DNA of 64,000 nucleotides from contig NZ_LTAO01000034.1 of the NCBI RefSeq assembly GCF_001590785.1, positions 170,312 to 234,311 of the forward strand, written 5' to 3'. The stretch comes from Alkalihalobacillus trypoxylicola. GTDB lineage: Bacteria > Bacillota > Bacilli > Bacillales > Bacillaceae_D. A model generated the notes under the pieces. The model had not been told where the DNA came from, made no database searches, and saw only the letters and a list, made by a program, of their open reading frames with translations. Of this stretch, positions 36,239 through 48,186 are shown in pieces. The stretch's first letter is position 1. Each line of letters starts with the position of its first letter. The translations under genes were made by a program, and so were the position numbers.

Positions 36239-37271
36239 ATATTATCAGCTACGATCAAAAAACGATTACTTTTCTTTCCAAGTACATGGAAAAACGGTTA
36301 TAATCATCCTTCTTCTTCTTTTAACAAACATTCTCTTCTTTTTATTTAGTCTCACTATGGGTAGTGATTGGATTCACCCTTTTGAAGTGATTAAATATTT
36401 AGTTGGGGTAGGAGATTCGTCTCTTGATTTTGTGATACATACATGGAGGCTTCCGCGCACGATATTAGCTTTCTTAGTAGGGGCAGCCTTAGCCATTTCA
36501 GGGTTAATTCTTCAAGGTGTGGTTCGCAATCCGCTTGCTTCTCCAGATATTATTGGTATAACGAGTGGAGCTTCAGTAGGTGCAATCGTATTTATAGCCT
36601 TTTTTATGGGAACCATAGGTGCTCAATGGCTTCCATTAGCTGCCATAACGGGAGCTGGAGTTGTTTCTTTTTTTATCTATGTATTTTCTTGGAAAAAAGG
36701 GGTAACCCCTATTCGTTTAGTTTTAATGGGAATTGGGATCTCGGCGATTATGAATGCTATTGTAACATTTCTGATTGTCATGAGTGATACGGTCATAACG
36801 ACCAAATCTTATTTGTGGATTACGGGTAGCCTCTATGGAGCTAGCTGGAACGAGATATATACCTTTATTCCGATCATTATTGCTTGTACAGCAATCTTAA
36901 TGATATTATCTAGGTCAATGAGTGTAAAAGAACTGGGCGATGGGGTTGCAACTAGTCTTGGTGTGGAAGTTCAAAAGTATCGTGTAGGTTTTCTTATTCT
37001 TAGTGTCATTCTTGCAGGATCAGCGGTTGCCTTTGCAGGAGGAATAGGATTTGTAGGCCTGATGGCACCTCATATTGCACGAATGATGATCGGACGCTCT
37101 TTTATTGGAAATATTCCTACTGCTGCTTTAATCGGCGGGCTTCTCGTTATGATCGCTGATTTAATTGGTAGAACAGTCTTTTTGCCATCAGATATTCCAG
37201 CAGGTGTTTTCACAGCGAGTATCGGTGCTCCATTTTTTATTTATTTGCTGTACCGTAATCGAAATATTTAG
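36231..37271 (+). CDS. FecCD-family permease, second subunit
   Basis: A 346-residue BtuC-fold permease resembling YfmE. It has the same signatures as its neighbour: WRLPRTILAFLVGAALAISG, VVRNPLASPDIIGITSGASV and GGIGFVGLMAPHIARMMIG. The ATG overlaps the end of the first permease gene (ATGAATAA). Its separate sequence and similar length point to a heterodimer, as in Fec/Fhu/Yfm systems. It is followed after 11 bases, including GGAGG, by the ATPase gene. Confidence 0.92.
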   Translation: MNKYYQLRSKNDYFSFQVHGKTVIIILLLLLTNILFFLFSLTMGSDWIHPFEVIKYLVGVGDSSLDFVIHTWRLPRTILAFLVGAALAISGLILQGVVRNPLASPDIIGITSGASVGAIVFIAFFMGTIGAQWLPLAAITGAGVVSFFIYVFSWKKGVTPIRLVLMGIGISAIMNAIVTFLIVMSDTVITTKSYLWITGSLYGASWNEIYTFIPIIIACTAILMILSRSMSVKELGDGVATSLGVEVQKYRVGFLILSVILAGSAVAFAGGIGFVGLMAPHIARMMIGRSFIGNIPTAALIGGLLVMIADLIGRTVFLPSDIPAGVFTASIGAPFFIYLLYRNRNI

Positions 37272-37282
37272 GAGGTTTTTAT

Positions 37283-38107
37283 ATGATTGAAGTACGCTCT
37301 TTAACCTTAAATTATGGTGATAAAAATATCATTGAAGATCTTCAGTTAGAGATTCCGGCGGGTGAGATTACAGTATTAGTTGGAGCTAATGGATGTGGAA
37401 AATCTACTTTATTAAGAGCACTTGCTCGTTTAATTAAACCTTCTAAAGGAAGTGTATTTTTAGATAACGAGGAGATAAAAAAGTTATCGACAAAAGAAGT
37501 GGCTAAAAAATTAGCGATACTTCCACAAGGTCCAATTGCTCCAGAGGGTTTGACGGTCTACCAGCTTACAAAGCAAGGGAGATATCCGTATCAAAGCTGG
37601 CGAAAACAATGGTCCAAAGAGGACGAGCTTATGGTTAATAAAGCATTAGAAGTAACGGGCATGACTGAGTTCAAGAATAAAAGATTAGAGCAGCTATCTG
37701 GAGGTCAGAGACAGAGAGCATGGATTTCTATGACGCTTGCTCAAAAAACAGAGACCATCTTGTTAGACGAGCCGACTACTTACCTAGATATGACACATCA
37801 AATTGAGATTCTTGATTTGCTCTACGATTTAAATCAATTAGAAAAACGAACCGTTGTCATGGTTTTACATGATTTGAACTTAGCCTGTCGTTATGCAAGC
37901 AATATTATAGCTGTACGTGATAAGGGAGTATACGTTCAAGGAAAGCCAGAGGATATTATAAATGAGCAAATGGTGCAGGATGTATTTCAATTAAAATGTG
38001 ATATTGTTGAGGATCCGATTTTTGGCACTCCTTATTGTATTCCTCATGGCAAAGGAAGAAAGATCGAACCTTTATCCAAGGCAAAAAAGAAGCTGTTGCA
38101 GGTTTAA
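37283..38107 (+). CDS. FecE-type ABC transporter ATPase
   Basis: A 274-residue nucleotide-binding subunit with Walker A GANGCGKST, Q-loop LPQGP, signature LSGGQRQR, Walker B TILLDEPT and switch histidine in VLHDLN. It powers the two FecCD permeases upstream and resembles YfmF. AGGAGG precedes the ATG. A terminator at 38154 closes the operon. The order binding protein-permease-permease-ATPase is that of the Fur-regulated ferric citrate system of Bacillus. Confidence 0.93.
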   Translation: MIEVRSLTLNYGDKNIIEDLQLEIPAGEITVLVGANGCGKSTLLRALARLIKPSKGSVFLDNEEIKKLSTKEVAKKLAILPQGPIAPEGLTVYQLTKQGRYPYQSWRKQWSKEDELMVNKALEVTGMTEFKNKRLEQLSGGQRQRAWISMTLAQKTETILLDEPTTYLDMTHQIEILDLLYDLNQLEKRTVVMVLHDLNLACRYASNIIAVRDKGVYVQGKPEDIINEQMVQDVFQLKCDIVEDPIFGTPYCIPHGKGRKIEPLSKAKKKLLQV

Positions 38108-38153
38108 TCATGTATCTAATGTTTTATTATTGTGGTAGCTATAAATTTAGATG

Positions 38154-38180
38154 AAGAGGGCGTAAAAAGCTCTCTTTTTT
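38154..38180 (+). terminator. Terminator of the iron-siderophore operon
   Basis: AAGAGGGC pairs with GCTCTCTT (one G-U) around the loop GTAAAAA, followed by a six-T run ending at 38180. Confidence 0.75.
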
Positions 38181-38369
38181 GTTGTTTGAGAACAGATTTA
38201 CAAGTAGCAGGTTTTGAACAATAGTAGGGTATTATTTGTGACTTTGTATGATTATAGATATACTTTAGCTAATCAATCATTCAATTAAGCCATGACCGTA
38301 TCGATGTTCCGAATAGAGCACTAGCAAAAACGGTCAGATGTTAATAGCAATTTAAGTGGAGGGTAAAGA

Positions 38370-38933
38370 ATGACCAAAATAGTAGTGGGTATATCGGGAG
38401 CAAGCGGAGCGATTTATGGTATTAGAATACTAGAGGTGTTGAAATCTATTGGAGTAGAAAGTCACGCGATTATTAGTAAGGCAGCAGAGAAGACGATTTC
38501 TTATGAGACGAGCTATCATTTAGATGAAGTGATCAATTTAGCTGATTTTACGTACGAACAAAAAGATATTGGAGCGTCTATTTCGAGTGGTTCATTTAAA
38601 GTAGATGGGATGATAGTTGCGCCTTGTTCTATAAAATCTTTGTCTGCTATTGCTCATAGTTATAACGATGAATTAATTACGAGAGCAGCAGATGTTCAGC
38701 TTAAGGAAAGAAGAAAGCTGGTTCTTATTGTAAGAGAGACTCCATTTAACCTAAGTCATTTACAAAGTATGACCTTAGTTACGCAAATGGGGGGAGTGAT
38801 TCTTCCGCCAGTCCCATCTTTTTACCACAAGCCTCAAACCATTGAGGATATTGTTAATCAAACCGTTGGAAAGGCACTTGATCAATTTAATATTGATGCT
38901 CAGTTATTTAATCGCTGGAGTGGTGAAGTTTAA
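38370..38933 (+). CDS. ubiX: Flavin prenyltransferase UbiX/Pad1 family
   Basis: A 187-residue UbiX-type enzyme. It attaches dimethylallyl phosphate to FMN to make prenylated FMN, the cofactor of UbiD-type decarboxylases. Motifs: GISGASGAIYGIRILEVL (FMN-binding N-terminus), ISSGSFKVDGMIVAPCSIKS and VRETPFNLSHLQSM. GGAGGGTAAAG precedes the ATG. No UbiD-type decarboxylase or phenolic-acid gene is adjacent, so the partner must be elsewhere or outside the window. A single-gene transcript is likely. The Bacillus subtilis homologue BsdB serves phenolic-acid decarboxylation; that role here is inference. Confidence 0.93.
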   Translation: MTKIVVGISGASGAIYGIRILEVLKSIGVESHAIISKAAEKTISYETSYHLDEVINLADFTYEQKDIGASISSGSFKVDGMIVAPCSIKSLSAIAHSYNDELITRAADVQLKERRKLVLIVRETPFNLSHLQSMTLVTQMGGVILPPVPSFYHKPQTIEDIVNQTVGKALDQFNIDAQLFNRWSGEV

Positions 38934-39071
38934 AAAGCCTTGCTGATAAAAAATTCATAAAAGGGGCTCGAACCATAAACCTGGATGAATAAATCGACAC
39001 ATGATAGGTGCTCGGCATGGACACTTCATTCAACCACTAGCTTACGTCCTTCAAAGAGAATCTAGAAATTT

Positions 39072-39114
39072 AAAAGGACCTTTCTTCTTTTGGTAAGAAG
39101 TAAGGTCCTTTTTG
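39072..39114. terminator. Bidirectional terminator between ubiX and katG (palindrome family D)
   Basis: AAAAGGACCTT (39072-39082) pairs with AAGGTCCTTTT (39102-39112); inner arms CTTCTTTT and TAAGAAG extend the hairpin. T-runs lie on both strands, suiting the two convergent genes. A similar palindrome occurs at 43956. Confidence 0.8.
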
Positions 39115-39197
39115 TGTACAGAGTATTTCAAGTTTTGCTACAGGCTATTTTAAATCAGCTTTTGTACTAGTCTCATAACTATTCAAATGAAGTTTTT

Positions 39198-41444
<2,247 letters not shown>

Positions 41445-41509
41445 CTATTAAAAAATTAGTAGAAAATAATTATATACTGAAAAACGAATATCAGATAATA
41501 ATTATTATT

Positions 41510-41524
41510 ATATAATCATTATAT
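41510..41524 (-). promoter_or_regulatory. Candidate PerR box upstream of katG
   Basis: ATATAATCATTATAT matches the PerR consensus TTATAATNATTATAA at 13 of 15 positions (all but the outermost bases) and lies about 80 bases upstream of the katG start. It overlaps a TATAAT-like -10 on the minus strand. Confidence 0.65.
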
Positions 41525-41614
41525 TAAATTATTAACGATATTGAAAGAGAAATGACTCAAGAATCTTAAAATGTTATTTTTTTGTAAAGAGAAGGTTTAA
41601 TTTATTTTAGATGG

Positions 41615-41878
41615 GTGAATTTCATCATTGCTCTATAAGTGAATGAAATCGAACTATTATTATAAAATATGACTTAAATGTTTGTGAATTCACTTGTTGA
41701 TTGAACGGTAGGTAGTGACTCCCAAAGGATCAGCTCAGTATAAAGATCCACTCTGACGAAGCTCTGAATAGTCAGAGTTAGCTGAAGACAAGCCCTTGGG
41801 AAAGCATCTACCTAAAGTGAAAATCAAAACCTAATCGTTCGGTTTTCATTATAAGATATGAATGATGAAATGGATTCA
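41615..41878 (+). repeat. Structured dispersed element, copy 2
   Basis: A 264-bp copy of the element at 7745, with the terminal repeats GTGAATTTCATCATT and AATGATGAAATGGATTCA. Core hairpins are GGATC/GATCC (loop AGCTCAGTATAAA) and ACTCTGAC/GTCAGAGT (loop GAAGCTCTGAATA); the loops share TCAG/CTGA. Compared with copy 4 the loop pair has changed on both sides. It lies between the katG promoter and the chemoreceptor gene; 41879-42202 holds nothing else I can identify. Confidence 0.8.
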
Positions 41879-42202
41879 GATAAAGGGCGTTATGAATAAA
41901 CTTATATATTTCCTTCTATAATTATTAAACAGAAAAACGATTATAAATAAGTAATTTTTACCTACCTACTAAAAAGAAATAATTTCTCATATATACTAGT
42001 TCACTGAGAAAATTAAAGATTCAGAATTTTATAATTGACTAGAAACTAGTAGTGTATCTAAGGATTGTTTTTGAGGTCTGATAATCGAAAAATAAGTATG
42101 AAGTAGAGGAGTTCAAATTTTAATATTAACTATTTAGTTATTTATTCGATATATATATTAAACAAATAAATAACCAACAACTATGGGTGAGGAAGTGCAG
42201 AA

Positions 42203-43891
42203 GTGAAATCTATACGATTTAAATTATTGAGCGTTTTTGGAGTGATGGTAGGCTTATTTTTAGCTTTATCTATCTATATCATTTTTACTTTAACGCAATC
42301 AAATGAAAACATGAACACAATGAAAGATCAGAATTTTCAGATGCTTTTAATGAAAGAAGACATGTCTTATCATGTTACGAATCGTTTAGCACTAGTCAGG
42401 GCGTATATGTTAGTGGGGGAGGAGCAAACACTTGAACGATTAGAGCAAGCTAATGAAGCGATTGCCAATATCTCTGAAAGATTACTAGCGATGTCAGAGG
42501 ATCAGGATCTCCAAACCGCGATTGATAAAGCGGATCAATGGATGGATATTGTGTATAACGAAGTGTTCCCTCTTTATCGTAATGGTGATACAGAGTTAGC
42601 GATCTCTGTACTATCACAAACAGCAACGCCTCTAGCACGTGAAATTAGAACTGAATTTCAAATTTTATCTGAGAATGAAAGATCTGATATGGTATCAACC
42701 CTCGATATGAATTACCAAGTCATAGACCAGCTTCAGACGATAGTAATTATTGCGGTTATATTAACTACTATTATCCTTATAATTCTCATTTTGCTTCTTT
42801 CTGCCGCTATAACAAAACCGTTAAAGCAATTAGTAAAAGAAGCTGATTTAATTTCTAATAGTGATTTATCGAGCGATGATATAACGATAAAAACAAAAGA
42901 TGAGTTAGCTATACTGGGCAAATCGTTTAATAAAATGAAGCATTCTTTGCGAGGGTTAATAGGACAAACTATGAATGTCTCAGAAAATGTAGCCTCTTCT
43001 TCACAGCAATTATCTGCTAGTTCTGAGGAAACCTCTGCGGCGACTAATCAAATTGCAGAAATTGTTCAATCATTATCTCTAAATGCTGAGCAAAGCTCTA
43101 CGCTGTCTAATCAAAGTTTAGAATCTTCGAAAGAAATGGTTTTAAGTGTCCAACATATTACGACAGCTACTCATTCGGTAGAAAGCTCTTCACATGAAAT
43201 GGAAAATCGTTCCGCTCAAGGCCGTGAAATTATAGCTAAGGCAATCAAGCAGATGAATCATATTGACCAAACAGTTGGGATTACTTCTGAATCTATGAAG
43301 GAGCTTGAGCAACAAGCAAGTAAAATAGGTTCTATTCTAGAAATTATTACATCTATTTCTGAGCAAACGAACCTTCTGTCGTTAAATGCTGCCATTGAAG
43401 CAGCTCGTGCTGGGGAAAGTGGGAAAGGCTTTGCGGTAGTAGCAAATGAAGTAAGACACTTGGCTGAGCAATCTCAGCAATCTGTCACAGATATTGATCA
43501 ACTGCTTTCTAGTATTCAAGAAAAGACAAAAAAAGCAGCGATTGAAATGCAAAGTGGACAAGAGGAAGTAACAAAAGGAACCTATATGATTCAAGAAGTG
43601 GATCAGTCATTTAGAGATATTTCTTCTTCTATTACTCAGGTTAATCAAGAAATTCAAACCGTCACGACTTCGGCAGATAAAATCGCTACTCAAACGGAAA
43701 CTCTTCAGGAACAGTTAGCTATGCTTGAACAATCTGCAAAATCTACACTAGAAGAAACAGAAACAGCTGTTGCTAACACGCAAGAGCAATTATCAGCGAT
43801 GGAAGAGGTTGCTGCTTCTGCGCAAGTATTATCAGAACTAGCTGTAGATTTAAATGAAGAAATCTCTCAATTTACACTTACAAAAAAGTAG
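42203..43891 (+). CDS. Transmembrane methyl-accepting chemotaxis protein
   Basis: A 562-residue chemoreceptor. First membrane helix ([20 protein letters not shown]), an external four-helix-bundle sensor (about residues 30-180), second helix ([20 protein letters not shown], ~178-200), HAMP domain (~200-255) and a long cytoplasmic signalling bundle with the tip [20 protein letters not shown] (~residue 390). It directs movement through CheA. The start is GTG with a weak GGTGAGGAAG upstream; no sigma D promoter was recognised. Transcribed alone; a hairpin follows at 43956. Ligand unknown. Confidence 0.93.
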   Translation: MKSIRFKLLSVFGVMVGLFLALSIYIIFTLTQSNENMNTMKDQNFQMLLMKEDMSYHVTNRLALVRAYMLVGEEQTLERLEQANEAIANISERLLAMSEDQDLQTAIDKADQWMDIVYNEVFPLYRNGDTELAISVLSQTATPLAREIRTEFQILSENERSDMVSTLDMNYQVIDQLQTIVIIAVILTTIILIILILLLSAAITKPLKQLVKEADLISNSDLSSDDITIKTKDELAILGKSFNKMKHSLRGLIGQTMNVSENVASSSQQLSASSEETSAATNQIAEIVQSLSLNAEQSSTLSNQSLESSKEMVLSVQHITTATHSVESSSHEMENRSAQGREIIAKAIKQMNHIDQTVGITSESMKELEQQASKIGSILEIITSISEQTNLLSLNAAIEAARAGESGKGFAVVANEVRHLAEQSQQSVTDIDQLLSSIQEKTKKAAIEMQSGQEEVTKGTYMIQEVDQSFRDISSSITQVNQEIQTVTTSADKIATQTETLQEQLAMLEQSAKSTLEETETAVANTQEQLSAMEEVAASAQVLSELAVDLNEEISQFTLTKK

Positions 43892-43955
43892 AATAATATA
43901 GATGCGAATGCGCCAATTTAGCTCATGAGCGTAATGGATGCATATACAAATAAAA

Positions 43956-43996
43956 AATAGGGCCTTCCTTCTTTTCATAAGAAGCGAGGTCCTATT
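43956..43996. terminator. Terminator-like palindrome after the chemoreceptor gene (family D)
   Basis: AATAGGGCCT (43956-43965) pairs with AGGTCCTATT (43987-43996), and inner CTTCTTTT/TAAGAAG arms extend it. It resembles the palindrome at 39072. The remaining bases to 44249 show no gene. Confidence 0.6.
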
Positions 43997-44249
43997 GAAT
44001 TTGTAGATTCTCTAAGTGGAATGAAGTAATCATGCAGAAATTCACTTGAAAAAAGGGCTTAAAGTAAAATGGTAATGAGTTTTTAAAGAATGGACTCTAC
44101 TAATCAGTAGGTTTCTTATTAAAAATCAGGTTACCGACATTAGGAAGCAAGGGATGAGGAGTAGAGGAGCTAATCTACTAGATCATTCTTATCTTTGTTA
44201 TAATAAAAACAGTAATATAAATTGTAGATTCTATATTTAAAGGAGTAGC

Positions 44250-45854
44250 ATGATGGTGGATAAAAAGAAAATAGTGATTTTGTTTACAAGTGACGTTCAT
44301 GGGAAAATTTCCCCTTACAATGATCAAGATAAAAGCTACGATGGTAAAGGGTATTCAAAGGTTTCCTCTGTCATTAAGGATGTTCGAAATCAAGAAGAAC
44401 ATGTCATCGTGATAGATAATGGGGATATGCTACAAGGTACACCTTTGTCTCACTTTGTTTTTACTGAGAAAAATCCAACTGAAATGGTTCATCCTGTTAT
44501 CTCTACTTGCAATCGTATTGGTTATGATGCTGCTGTTATTGGAAACCATGAGTTTAATTATGGTCGTGAGACATTAGAGAAGGCTGTAAATGATTCTTCA
44601 TTTCCTTGGCTATCAGCTAATGTAGTAAAAAAGGGAACGGAGGAACCATACTTTGGTACTCCTTATCTTATAAAAGAATATAGTGGAGTGAAAGTTGGAA
44701 TTTTAGGCTTAACAACGGCTAAAATTCCTGATTGGGAACCAGATAGACACATTGATCAATTTGATTTCTTAGACCCAGTAGTAACAGCTAAAAAATGGGT
44801 GAGTTTTTTGAAAAACGATTTATCTGCTGATGTCATCATTATTTCCTATCATGGAGGAATTGAAAAAGACCCTATAACAGGAGAGAGACTCTCAGCTAGT
44901 AACGGAGAGAATCAAGGGAATGAAATGTTGGCTGCTATACCAGAAATAGATGTTTTAATTACTGGACACCAGCATTTAGTTTATCAAGGTATAACGGATA
45001 ACCAAACGGCTGTCATCCAATCCGGAACAAAGGGCGAATTCGTTGGACGTGTTGATTTAATAGTTGAAACTGATAAGACTCATTTTAAAATGATTAATAA
45101 AGAGACGAATCTACTGTCAACGAGCAAATGGGAGGCAGATGAAGCGATAACACAGTCTCTTGTTGAACTGGAAGAAGAAGTGAATGCTTGGTTAGACGAG
45201 GAATTAACGACTATATCGAACCTAGATGCTATGCATATCAATGAGCCAATGCATGATATTTGGTTGAAAGAGCATCCGCTTGTTGAATGGGTGAACAAAG
45301 CAGTGATGAAAAGAACTGGAGCTGAAATATCGTCAACAGCCTATTTCCTTCCACATGGAATTACGTTTGGACAAAGCATGACGAGAAGAGAGGTTCATAC
45401 TTTTTATCCATTTGCCAACACGCTTGTTATTATGGAGGTAAGCGGAGAGGATATCAGAAAAGCACTAGAGTTTAGTGCCACATTTCTTACTCTAGATCAA
45501 AAGGGTGAGGTCATTATAAATGAAAGATGGAAAAAACCGAGACTGCTTAGCTATAACTATGATATGTGGGAAGGTATAGAGTACGAAATTGATTTGAATA
45601 AGCCGGAAGGAGAGCGAATTTCGGGATTGTCTTTCAAAGGTGAACCTGTTTCTTCTAGTAAAACGTATCAAATTGCAACAAGCAGCTATCGCGCAAGTGG
45701 AACAGGTGGATACGATATGTTTGGTGAAGAAAAAATCATAAGAGAATTTCCATTTGGAATAGCAGAGTTACTCATAGAAGAGCTAGAGAAGTTAGAAACG
45801 TTTATTCCTGAGGTTAATCAAAATTGGAAGTTTATCAACCTTTCTTCTAATTGA
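44250..45854 (+). CDS. Cytoplasmic 5'-nucleotidase/2',3'-cyclic phosphodiesterase family enzyme (UshA-like)
   Basis: A 534-residue two-domain metallophosphatase. The N-terminal calcineurin-like domain has the dimetal motifs FTSDVHGK, DNGDMLQG, GNHEFNYG, SYHGG and GHQH; the C-terminal 5'-nucleotidase domain (~residue 340 on) has the substrate-binding sequence SSYRASGTGGYDMF. It should hydrolyse nucleoside monophosphates or cyclic nucleotides. Unlike typical family members it has no signal peptide or wall anchor, so a cytoplasmic place is likely. AAAGGAG precedes two adjacent ATGs (44250, 44253); the second has the better spacing. Single gene, terminator at 45927. Confidence 0.9.
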   Translation: MMVDKKKIVILFTSDVHGKISPYNDQDKSYDGKGYSKVSSVIKDVRNQEEHVIVIDNGDMLQGTPLSHFVFTEKNPTEMVHPVISTCNRIGYDAAVIGNHEFNYGRETLEKAVNDSSFPWLSANVVKKGTEEPYFGTPYLIKEYSGVKVGILGLTTAKIPDWEPDRHIDQFDFLDPVVTAKKWVSFLKNDLSADVIIISYHGGIEKDPITGERLSASNGENQGNEMLAAIPEIDVLITGHQHLVYQGITDNQTAVIQSGTKGEFVGRVDLIVETDKTHFKMINKETNLLSTSKWEADEAITQSLVELEEEVNAWLDEELTTISNLDAMHINEPMHDIWLKEHPLVEWVNKAVMKRTGAEISSTAYFLPHGITFGQSMTRREVHTFYPFANTLVIMEVSGEDIRKALEFSATFLTLDQKGEVIINERWKKPRLLSYNYDMWEGIEYEIDLNKPEGERISGLSFKGEPVSSSKTYQIATSSYRASGTGGYDMFGEEKIIREFPFGIAELLIEELEKLETFIPEVNQNWKFINLSSN

Positions 45855-45926
45855 AAAAATATAGAAATAAAACAAATTTTCAAGAGCATTATATAAAAAT
45901 ATGAATTTAATTTTTCTATTACATGT

Positions 45927-45976
45927 AGTGAGCGATGAGACAAGCTTATTTTATAATTGTCGCTCACTCCTTTATT
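45927..45976 (+). terminator. Terminator after the nucleotidase gene
   Basis: AGTGAGCGA (45927-45935) pairs perfectly with TCGCTCACT (45960-45968), followed by CCTTTATTTT. Confidence 0.75.
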
Positions 45977-46056
45977 TTGACTCAACAGCTCAGTATACAT
46001 AAGCTCATGATCATTTAAGTTTGTTAAAATCACTTAAAAAAGTAATAAAATTTTAT

Positions 46057-46070
46057 TGAAAACGTTGTCA
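46057..46070 (+). promoter_or_regulatory. CcpA cre site of the GH42-GH105 operon
   Basis: TGAAAACGTTGTCA fits the cre consensus TGWAARCGYTWNCW at 13 of 14 positions, about 107 bases before the GH42 start. Carbon catabolite repression of this operon is expected. Confidence 0.7.
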
Positions 46071-46176
46071 AAGTATAAGATTTGTGAAAAAATAAGATAG
46101 ATTAAGAGAATGATTATAGATTAATCATTCTCTATGGTTTATTGAAAGTTTAAATAAGATATATGGAGTGATTATT

Positions 46177-48162
46177 TTGACTAAAAAACTATATCATGGA
46201 GCTGCCTATTATCCTGAGCTTTGGGATGAAAAAGTGATAGAAGAAGATATCAAGCTAATGAAGGAAGCTGGAATTAACGTTGCTCGCATAGGTGAATTTG
46301 CTTGGCATACGATGGAGCCAGAAGAAGGAAAAATTGATATTAGTTTTTTTGTGAATATCATTAATAAGTTATATGAAAATGGGATAGAAACCGTAATGTG
46401 TACCCCAACCCCAACCCCTCCAATTTGGTTTACTCATAATCATCCTGAGAGAATGTATGTTAATCAAAATGGTGAAACGATGGGGCATGGTTCACGCCAA
46501 CATGCTTGTACGAATCATCCTTATTTTAGACAAAAAGCAAATGAAATCACTGAGCATATTGCCAAAGCGATTGGTCATTTACCTGGATTAATTGGCTGGC
46601 AAATTGATAACGAATTTAAATGTCATGTAAGTGAATGTATGTGTAAGACTTGCCAAGGTTTATGGCACGAGTGGTTAGAAAATCGTTATGAGACGGTTGA
46701 AAACTTAAATGAGGCTTGGGGAACAAAAATTTGGAGTGAGTATTATCACTCGTTTGAGCAGGTGCCACAACCTCACCCTGCGCCATTTCTTCATAACTCT
46801 TCACTCAGCACAAAATATCGCCAATTTTCAATGGAGAAAATTGCTGAATTTTCCGATAGTCAAGCAGAGATTATCCGTAAATATTCAAGCGAGCCAATTA
46901 CTCATAATAGCAATATCCCTTTTGCTGTAGATAATGAGAGATTATTTGAGAATCTTGATTTTGCTTCCTTTGATACGTACGCTACACAAGAAAACAAAGC
47001 TTCGTATCTTATGAATTGTGATTTATGGCGTAATTTCAAAAAGGGTAAAGATTTTTGGATTATGGAAACGAGTACATCCTATGCCGCATCACTTGAAAGC
47101 TATGCGAGTCCACATGCAAACGGATACTTAAAAGCAGAGGCGGTTGCTGCCTATGCTTTAGGGGCTGAGGCATTTTGTTATTGGTTATGGAGACAGCAGC
47201 GCGCGGGCTGTGAACAGCCACACGGTTCGGTTATAAGCGCTTGGGGAGAACCAACAGTTGGTTTCCAAGGAGTCTTAGAAGTAGAAGAAATGAGAAAGAA
47301 AATAGAGCCTATTATGATCTCGACTAGACCTCTTCAAGCAGAGGTTGCACTTACTTATTCAGATCAAGCAAAGGCCTATTTCCAAACAGAGCCTCATCAG
47401 CAAATGGACTTTAGAGGACTAGTAACCAATTTCTATCATCACTTTGTTTCATTAGGGATTCATCGCGATGTTTTACCAGAATCGGCTCATTTAGAGGGGT
47501 ATAAAGTGTTATTCACTCCATTTCTCCCACATATTTCAGATGAATATCGAGAAAGAGCCGTTGAATTTGTGAAAAATGGAGGGACATGGATTGTTGGTCC
47601 GATAAGTGGCGGTAGAACAGGAGAGCATACGATTCATACAGATGCAGCACTCGGTAAGCTTGAAGAAGTATCTGGAGTGAAAGCGTTATATACGTATCCC
47701 CTCGATGGAACGGGTTCGAAAGGTACTGCCTTTGGAGAAAGTGCACCACTAGGGTTGTGGAGTACTGTCTTTGAAAATGACGAGACAACAGTAGGGACAA
47801 TAAAAGGTGGAAATAGTGAAGGAAAAGCATTTTTAACAGAATCAAAGCTTGGAAATGGTAAAATCGTTCATCTTGGATCTTTGCCTATCGGTGAAGAAGG
47901 GGATATCTTATTAAAGAAAATCATAGACCATTATGTGACAAGTGCAGATGTTACGGTAAGAACAAATGTAAGTAATGGCACTATTGTAGCACCAAGAGTG
48001 GGAGAGAACTCTACTCAAACTTGGGTTATTGTGAACATGGACGGTCAAGGTGGACAAGTTGATTTACCGGCTGAAGCTATCGATGAATTTTCAAGAGAGT
48101 CAGTAAGCGCTGGGAAATTTGAGGTTGGTCCTTACGAATATCGAGTAATAACATTTAAATAA
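46177..48162 (+). CDS. GH42 beta-galactosidase
   Basis: A 661-residue glycoside hydrolase family 42 enzyme. Catalytic acid/base Glu146 is in GWQIDNEF and nucleophile Glu297 in FWIMETST. The family zinc cluster is CHVSECMCKTC; domains follow as TIM barrel (to ~390), trimerisation domain and a C-terminal beta domain. No signal peptide, so it acts on imported galactosides. The frame opens with GTG at 46168, but TTG at 46177 has GGAG eight bases upstream and is preferred. Sixteen to 25 bases separate it from the GH105 gene; YesZ-YesR-type pairing in Bacillus subtilis suggests rhamnogalacturonan side-chain use. Confidence 0.92.
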   Translation: MTKKLYHGAAYYPELWDEKVIEEDIKLMKEAGINVARIGEFAWHTMEPEEGKIDISFFVNIINKLYENGIETVMCTPTPTPPIWFTHNHPERMYVNQNGETMGHGSRQHACTNHPYFRQKANEITEHIAKAIGHLPGLIGWQIDNEFKCHVSECMCKTCQGLWHEWLENRYETVENLNEAWGTKIWSEYYHSFEQVPQPHPAPFLHNSSLSTKYRQFSMEKIAEFSDSQAEIIRKYSSEPITHNSNIPFAVDNERLFENLDFASFDTYATQENKASYLMNCDLWRNFKKGKDFWIMETSTSYAASLESYASPHANGYLKAEAVAAYALGAEAFCYWLWRQQRAGCEQPHGSVISAWGEPTVGFQGVLEVEEMRKKIEPIMISTRPLQAEVALTYSDQAKAYFQTEPHQQMDFRGLVTNFYHHFVSLGIHRDVLPESAHLEGYKVLFTPFLPHISDEYRERAVEFVKNGGTWIVGPISGGRTGEHTIHTDAALGKLEEVSGVKALYTYPLDGTGSKGTAFGESAPLGLWSTVFENDETTVGTIKGGNSEGKAFLTESKLGNGKIVHLGSLPIGEEGDILLKKIIDHYVTSADVTVRTNVSNGTIVAPRVGENSTQTWVIVNMDGQGGQVDLPAEAIDEFSRESVSAGKFEVGPYEYRVITFK

Positions 48163-48186
48163 AGACGATTAGAGAGGATGAAGGTA